DNA of 64,000 nt from Chimaeribacter coloradensis (GTDB lineage Bacteria > Pseudomonadota > Gammaproteobacteria > Enterobacterales > Enterobacteriaceae). Below are positions 57,391 to 64,000 of the stretch, piece after piece (the first letter of the stretch is position 1; each line of letters starts with the position of its first letter). Made by a program: the position numbers and the translations under genes. The notes beneath the pieces were generated by a model, which did not search any database, was not told the origin of the DNA, and saw nothing but the letters and a program-made list of their open reading frames with translations. Where the stretch lies: contig NZ_PJZH01000001.1 in assembly GCF_002858715.1 (NCBI RefSeq), positions 372,001 through 436,000 of the forward strand, given 5' to 3'.

Positions 57391-58212
57391 TCAGAACAGC
57401 CGGCGGCTCATGCCGAAGCTGTCGAGGATTTTGGTGGAGATCTCCTCCACCGAATAGTTGGTGCTGTTGAGGTAGCGGATCTGGTGTTTACGGAACAACG
57501 CCTCTACCTCCGCCACCTCCATCCGGCACTGGCGCAGCGAGGCGTAGCGGCTGTTCTCCCGTCGCTCCTCGCGGATCGCCGCCAGCCGCTCCGGGTTGAT
57601 GGTCAGCCCGAACAGCTTGTTCTGGTAGGGGCGCAGCGCGGCCGGCAGCTGGATATTGTCCATGTCGTCGGCGGTGAAGGGGTAGTTGGCGGCGCGCACG
57701 CCGAACTGCATCGCCAGGTAGAGGCTGGTGGGCGTTTTGCCGCAGCGGGAGACGCCGAGCAGGATCACCTGCGCCTGATCGAGGTTACGCAGGGAGATGC
57801 CGTCGTCGTGCGCCAGGGTGTAGTCGATGGCGGCGATACGCGCGTCATATTTGCCGAGGTTGCTCTCGGTCAGGCCGTGGGTGCGGTTGGCCACCGGGGT
57901 CGGGTCGACGCCCAGCTCCTGTTGCAGCGGGGCCACCAGCGCCTGCACGATGTCCTGGCAGAACCCGGCACTGCTGTTGATGATGTCACGCACCGCCGGG
58001 GAGATAATCGAATAGAACACCAGCGGGCGGACGCCGGTTTTCTGGTGGATCTCATTGATCTGCTGGCAGACCGCCCGGGCGCGCCCCTCGTTCTCCACAA
58101 ACGGCAGGGAAAAAATGGTCGCCTTCACCGGGAATTGTGACAGCACCGCGTGGCCGAGCACTTCTGCCGTAATGGCCGTTCCGTCTGAGATATAGAACAC
58201 ACACCTTTCCAT
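57391..58212 (-). CDS. ppsR: PEP synthase regulatory protein PpsR (bifunctional kinase/pyrophosphorylase)
   Basis: The 273-residue DUF299 protein inactivates PpsA by ADP-dependent phosphorylation of a Thr and reactivates it by phosphate-dependent removal. The P-loop-like [11 protein letters not shown] lies at 153-163. It is divergent from its target ppsA across a 226-base gap. Confidence 0.95.
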   Translation of the reverse strand: MERCVFYISDGTAITAEVLGHAVLSQFPVKATIFSLPFVENEGRARAVCQQINEIHQKTGVRPLVFYSIISPAVRDIINSSAGFCQDIVQALVAPLQQELGVDPTPVANRTHGLTESNLGKYDARIAAIDYTLAHDDGISLRNLDQAQVILLGVSRCGKTPTSLYLAMQFGVRAANYPFTADDMDNIQLPAALRPYQNKLFGLTINPERLAAIREERRENSRYASLRQCRMEVAEVEALFRKHQIRYLNSTNYSVEEISTKILDSFGMSRRLF

Positions 58213-58323
58213 GCAGGACTCCTTGTTAATCCGGGGCGCGCGCCGCCCCCTGCACCGATTGTCACGTTTTCACCACGGCGGAAACAGCCGGGATTAATCC
58301 TAAAGCGCGGAGATTGGGACAGT

Positions 58324-58338
58324 TGTATCGATTCACCA
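58324..58338. promoter_or_regulatory. possible Cra (FruR) box upstream of ppsA
   Basis: On the minus strand GGTGAATCGATAC resembles the Cra pattern TGAATCGNTTNA. E. coli ppsA is activated by Cra, and this site lies about 105 bases before the ppsA ATG. Confidence 0.45.
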
Positions 58339-58438
58339 ATCCAATCCATATGGATCATTGTGCTAGGCTGAGACTGCTGAATAATCAGCCAGAAATGCTT
58401 CCGTTTGTATCTTACTGAATGTCAAAAGGATTGCTTCG

Positions 58439-60820
<2,382 letters not shown>

Positions 60821-60830
60821 CCCCTGACCC

Positions 60831-60862
60831 GGTGGCATCACAGAAATAAAGGTGATGCCACC
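60831..60862 (+). terminator. long hairpin after ppsA
   Basis: GGTGGCATCAC (60831-60841) and GTGATGCCACC (60852-60862) form a perfect 11-bp stem with a ten-base loop. No T run follows directly, so it may stabilise the 3' end as well as stop transcription. Confidence 0.6.
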
Positions 60863-61110
60863 GTCACGTTATTATCAATCCCGTTATTATTCCGCTTTTT
60901 TTACCTGCTCTGGTGTAAACCGCTTTACCTTACCGGCTTTTTTTTCTGTTGCGGCCGCGTTTATAAATCCGCCCTTAAAAAACGCTAACATCCGCCTCAG
61001 TGAGAAAATAAGAGGGCAGTTTTTCACGTTGCCGGGAATTAGCCCCGTGGGATTTTTGGCGTGGGTTAATTAAAAGGCTGAGTAATTATCCGGTTACGGC
61101 AGGTACCGGC

Positions 61111-61226
61111 AAAAAAAAAGCCCATCATAGGATGACGGGCAAAGACTACACACAGCAATTCGATGATTAGCTATACTCACTCAGGGGAAAGGTTGTATAT
61201 AAATCAGTGGGTTGAAATCCGAATTA
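61111..61226 (-). ncRNA. rprA: small regulatory RNA RprA
   Basis: On the minus strand the segment CCCCTGAGTGA (61187-61177), then CGAATTGCTGTGTGTAGTCT (around 61162-61143), then the terminator GCCC...GGGC and nine T (61119-61111) match E. coli RprA closely in order and wording. RprA pairs with the rpoS leader to raise sigma-S synthesis, and acts on csgD and other mRNAs with Hfq. The 5' third differs from E. coli, so the +1 (about 61226) is placed from a TAGTAT -10 hexamer at 61238-61233. It sits beside ydiK, as in E. coli. Confidence 0.85.
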
Positions 61227-61261
61227 CCAACAATACTAGAGAGATGGGCGTAAGGAGTCTT

Positions 61262-61276
61262 TAAGAATCATCCTAA
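61262..61276 (-). promoter_or_regulatory. RcsB box of rprA
   Basis: TAAGAATCATCCTAA on the plus strand is a close match to the RcsB/RcsAB box (TAAGAAT-ATTCCTA type). It lies just upstream of the -35 position of the rprA promoter, where RcsB activates rprA in E. coli. Confidence 0.7.
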
Positions 61277-61437
61277 TCATTATGGCATTGTGACATAAAT
61301 GATTACGGTGACTTAAGCATTTCAAGAGAACATGATTATTTATAATGATAAATAAACCGGTTTTCTGACAAGCGTCTTACGCTTTTATCAACGGGGGGAT
61401 GGGCTTAGCGACGGGAAAATAACCGGGAAACGGCCGG

Positions 61438-61484
61438 GGCGGATTCAGTAACCCTACTGAATCCGCCTTAACTATTTTTATTTT
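61438..61484. terminator. 13-bp perfect hairpin at the ydiK 3' end
   Basis: GGCGGATTCAGTA (61438-61450), loop ACCC, TACTGAATCCGCC (61455-61467). It lies 10 bases past the ydiK stop (minus strand), but its T-rich tail (TTAACTATTTTTATTTT) is on the plus-strand side. Confidence 0.6.
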
Positions 61485-62581
61485 AATTCATCCAGACCGT
61501 GCGCTGCGTCACGCATATCTTTTTCCGGTTCCGGGGCCTCACTGACCCAGACCGAGATCAGACGGTAAGAGACCGCCAGCACCACCGGCCCGATAAACAG
61601 CCCGATCATCCCGAAGGCGAGCAAGCCGCCGATCACGCCGGACAGGATCAGGATCATCGGCAAATCCGCCCCCATCCGGATCAGGACCGGGCGCAGCACG
61701 TTATCCAGCGTGCCCACCACGCAACTCCAGACCAGCAGCACCGTGCCCCAGGTGGTGTCGCCTGACCAGTAGAGCCAGATAATGGCCGGGATCAGCACCA
61801 GCAACGGCCCCAGCTGCGCCACGCACAGGGTAAACATCACCACCGTCAGCAGCGTGGCATAAGGGATGCCGGCAATCGCCAGCCCGACGCCGCCCAGTAC
61901 CGCCTGCACAATGGCGGTCACCACCACGCCGAGCGCCACGGCGCGGATCGCCTGGCCGGCGAGCAGCACGGCGGCATCACCACGTTCCGCTGCCAGACGG
62001 AAAGCGAAGTGGCGGATGCCCATGCCGACCTGCTCACCGCGGCTGTAGAGCAGGGCGCTGAACAGCACCATCAGCGCACAGTGCATAATAAAGCGGCCGA
62101 GGTGCGCTGCCTGAATGCCGACCCAGCTGGCCGTGCGGCCGATGTAGGGCTGCATTTTCGCCATCAGGGCGCTGCCGCCGCCATCCAGCAGGCTGTGCCA
62201 GCCGTTGTAGAACTTGTCCCCGACCATCGGGATGTCATGCAGCCACTCCAGCGCCGGCAGTTGCAGCTTCGACGGGTCACTGGCGAGATCCACCAGCGGC
62301 GCGCCGTTCTCAATCGCGCTGTTGACCAGCAGGGCGATCGGCAGCACAAACAGCAGGATTAGCAGCAGCGTCATCACCACCACCGCCAGCGAGCGCCGGC
62401 CCCACAGCAGCGCCTGCACTTTAATCAGCAGCGGCCAGGTGGCGATGACCACCATGCTGGCCCAGGCAAAGCCCAGGATAAAAGGCTGTACCACCCAGAT
62501 ACTGGCGATGGTCATCAGCGAGATGAACAGCACGCCAAACATGATCTGGGGCAGATCATAATTCTTATTCGAATACATCAT
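61478..62581 (-). CDS. ydiK: AI-2E transporter family membrane protein YdiK
   Basis: The 367-residue inner-membrane protein of the AI-2E transporter (PerM/TqsA) family has about eight helices and a soluble segment after the third (DLASDPSKLQLPALEWLHDIPMVGDKF in parts). The family's conserved end, PMILILSGVIGGLLAFGMIGLFIGPVVLAVSY, is seen in parts. Orthology to YdiK rests on sequence and place next to ydiJ. Its substrate is not known. Confidence 0.93.
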   Translation of the reverse strand: MMYSNKNYDLPQIMFGVLFISLMTIASIWVVQPFILGFAWASMVVIATWPLLIKVQALLWGRRSLAVVVMTLLLILLFVLPIALLVNSAIENGAPLVDLASDPSKLQLPALEWLHDIPMVGDKFYNGWHSLLDGGGSALMAKMQPYIGRTASWVGIQAAHLGRFIMHCALMVLFSALLYSRGEQVGMGIRHFAFRLAAERGDAAVLLAGQAIRAVALGVVVTAIVQAVLGGVGLAIAGIPYATLLTVVMFTLCVAQLGPLLVLIPAIIWLYWSGDTTWGTVLLVWSCVVGTLDNVLRPVLIRMGADLPMILILSGVIGGLLAFGMIGLFIGPVVLAVSYRLISVWVSEAPEPEKDMRDAAHGLDELK

Positions 62582-62887
62582 GGAAGGATCTCATCTCAAG
62601 AAAAGGCAACAATGCCAACGTCTAACCGCTAAATCATGGCGCATTATAGGCATTTTTTCCCGCGGCAACGGGGATTAGTTGCAATCGCCTGCCTCAGAAA
62701 AGTTTATGGTAAGGTGACGGCGCGCAGAAAAAAGAAGTGTGGTAATTTTCTGTAGCGCTGCATGTGCCGCACGCCGCGACTCCTCAAACAACAACACGAC
62801 AAGGCACGGCAGACGGGAAGGGCCTGTGCATCCGGTTTTCCGGGGATCAGGCGTGAACACACTCTTATATGGACAGGGTCAATCGTC
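62582..62887. promoter_or_regulatory. ydiK / ydiJ divergent intergenic region
   Basis: These 306 bases separate the divergent ydiK and ydiJ genes. Small frames on the minus strand look non-coding. I see no clear operator or RNA gene in it. Confidence 0.4.
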
Positions 62888-64000
62888 ATGATCCCACAGA
62901 TTTCTCAGGCACCGGGGCTGATTCAGCGGGTGCTCGATTTTTTGGAAGCATTAGAGAAAAACGGCTTTAACGGTGACACCGCCACCAGTTATGCCGACCG
63001 CCTGACCATGGCCACCGATAACAGCGTCTACCAGCTGATGCCGGATGCGGTGGTGTTTCCCCGCTCCACGGCGGACGTGGCCCTGCTGGCGCGGCTGGCG
63101 GCGGAAGAGCGTTTCCGCAGCCTGGTCTTCACCCCGCGCGGCGGCGGCACCGGCACCAACGGCCAGGCGCTGAACAGCGGGATTGTGGTGGACATGTCGC
63201 GCTACATGAACCGCATCCTCGACATCAACACCGAGCAGGGCTGGGTCAAGGTCGAGGCGGGGGTGATCAAGGATCAGCTCAACGCCTACCTGAAGCCGTT
63301 CGGCTACTTCTTCTCGCCGGAGCTTTCCACCAGCAACCGCGCCACCCTGGGCGGCATGATCAACACCGACGCCTCCGGGCAGGGCTCGCTGGTGTACGGC
63401 AAAACCTCTGACCATGTGCTGGGGCTGCGCGCCGTGCTGCTGGGCGGGGAGATCCTCGACACCCGCGCCATGCCCACCGCGCTGGCGGAGCATCTGGCGA
63501 AAGAGGATTCGCCGATCGGCACCATCTACCGCACCGTGCTGACCCGCTGCCGCGAACAGCGCAGCCTGATCCTGGAGAAATTCCCGAAGCTGAACCGTTT
63601 CCTCACCGGTTACGACCTGCGCCATGTGCTGAGTGACGATCTCCAGACCTTTGACCTGACGCGCATCCTCACCGGTGCCGAGGGCACGCTGGCCTTTATT
63701 ACCGAGGCGCGCCTCGACATCACGCCGATCCCGAAAGTGCGGCGGCTGGTGAACATCAAGTATGACTCCTTCGACTCCGCGCTGCGCAACGCGCCCTTTA
63801 TGGTGCGCGCCAACGCCCTCTCCGTGGAGACGGTGGATTCCAAAGTATTGAACCTGGCCCGCGAGGACATCGTCTGGCATTCGGTGAAAGATCTGATCAA
63901 AGACGTGCCGGACAAAGAGATGCTCGGGCTGAACATCGTGGAGTTCGCCGGTGACGACCATGACCTGATCGAAAACCAGGTCACGGATCTCTGCTCCCGG
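62888..64000 (+). CDS. ydiJ: FAD-binding oxidoreductase YdiJ (D-2-hydroxyglutarate dehydrogenase type), 5' part only
   Basis: The gene opens at ATG 62888 (MIPQISQAPGLIQRVLDFLE) and stays in frame through 371 codons to the window edge; the full protein is about 1,000 residues in E. coli. The visible part is the FAD-binding PCMH-type domain: VVFPRSTADVALLARLA, PRGGGTGTNGQALNSGIVVD, GYFFSPELSTSNRATLGGMI and GAEGTLAFITEARLDITPIP. The C-terminal iron-sulfur part lies outside. E. coli YdiJ oxidises D-2-hydroxyglutarate. Confidence 0.92.
   Translation, partial: MIPQISQAPGLIQRVLDFLEALEKNGFNGDTATSYADRLTMATDNSVYQLMPDAVVFPRSTADVALLARLAAEERFRSLVFTPRGGGTGTNGQALNSGIVVDMSRYMNRILDINTEQGWVKVEAGVIKDQLNAYLKPFGYFFSPELSTSNRATLGGMINTDASGQGSLVYGKTSDHVLGLRAVLLGGEILDTRAMPTALAEHLAKEDSPIGTIYRTVLTRCREQRSLILEKFPKLNRFLTGYDLRHVLSDDLQTFDLTRILTGAEGTLAFITEARLDITPIPKVRRLVNIKYDSFDSALRNAPFMVRANALSVETVDSKVLNLAREDIVWHSVKDLIKDVPDKEMLGLNIVEFAGDDHDLIENQVTDLCSR

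Larger units (their letters stand above)
60821..61477. other. ppsA-ydiK intergenic region
   Basis: This 657-base gap holds no protein gene I can support; the 73-codon frame near 60852-61073 shows no domain or coding character. It contains the ppsA hairpin, the sRNA gene rprA with its RcsB box, and a strong hairpin near the ydiK end, all listed separately. Bases 60870-61105 and 61280-61430 show nothing further that I can name. Confidence 0.6.

Noticed and set aside
60852-61073. 73-codon plus-strand frame between ppsA and rprA
   Set aside because: It starts inside the ppsA hairpin, has no ribosome site and no protein-like pattern.

Overview
The window is chromosomal DNA from a GC-rich member of the Enterobacterales. 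Many genes match Escherichia coli orthologues almost residue for residue (thrS-infC-rpmI-rplT-pheM-pheS-pheT-ihfA, btuC-btuE-btuD, nlpC, ydiV, selO, aroH, ppsR, ppsA, rprA, ydiK, ydiJ, hxpB, yniB, yniA, ydjM, kdgR, yebQ, htpX, prc, proQ, msrC, letA, letB, rsmF). The extra genes (Csu-type pili, KdgF/KduI/KduD, WG-repeat proteins) fit a Serratia/Yersiniaceae-like organism. The genus is an inference; there is no rRNA here to settle it. No insertion sequence, prophage, tRNA, rRNA or CRISPR array was seen.

Bases 1-9600 are accessory: a maltose-type acetyltransferase, a beta-hydroxyacid dehydrogenase, then a same-strand run of two giant paralogous secreted WG-repeat proteins (start and stop overlap by 4 bases), an ASCH-domain protein and a papain-like (C39-type) protein, followed by an unrecognised 81-residue gene on the other strand. 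Bases 9638-16961 (minus strand) carry a complete archaic Csu-type chaperone-usher pilus operon: three spore-coat-U pilins, chaperone, usher and two-domain tip adhesin. It ends with a PAS-PAS-GGDEF diguanylate cyclase. The adhesin gene is interrupted by one in-frame amber codon.

Bases 17387-40705 hold envelope and housekeeping genes: rsmF; the letAB lipid-transport pair; msrC, proQ, prc and htpX; yebQ, an AraC-type regulator and kdgR; tcyP; ydjM with a LexA box; the kduI-kduD and kdgF divergon for unsaturated uronates with a KdgR-like box; hxpB, yniB, yniA; an orphan GhoS-like protein; emtA; and an orphan periplasmic metal-chelate binding protein behind a Fur-like box.

Bases 40921-48231 form the translation operon with its regulatory devices visible in the DNA: a thrS operator hairpin with a Thr-anticodon-like CGT loop, infC with an ATT start codon, and the pheM leader peptide with its attenuator. 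A small Gly/His-rich lipoprotein and a divergent DUF2502 protein lie between ihfA and btuC. Bases 49456-64000 carry vitamin B12 import, BtuE peroxidase, NlpC, LplA, a degenerate EAL protein, SelO, AroH, the PpsR/PpsA pair, the sRNA RprA with an RcsB box, YdiK, and the first 371 codons of ydiJ, which runs off the window end.
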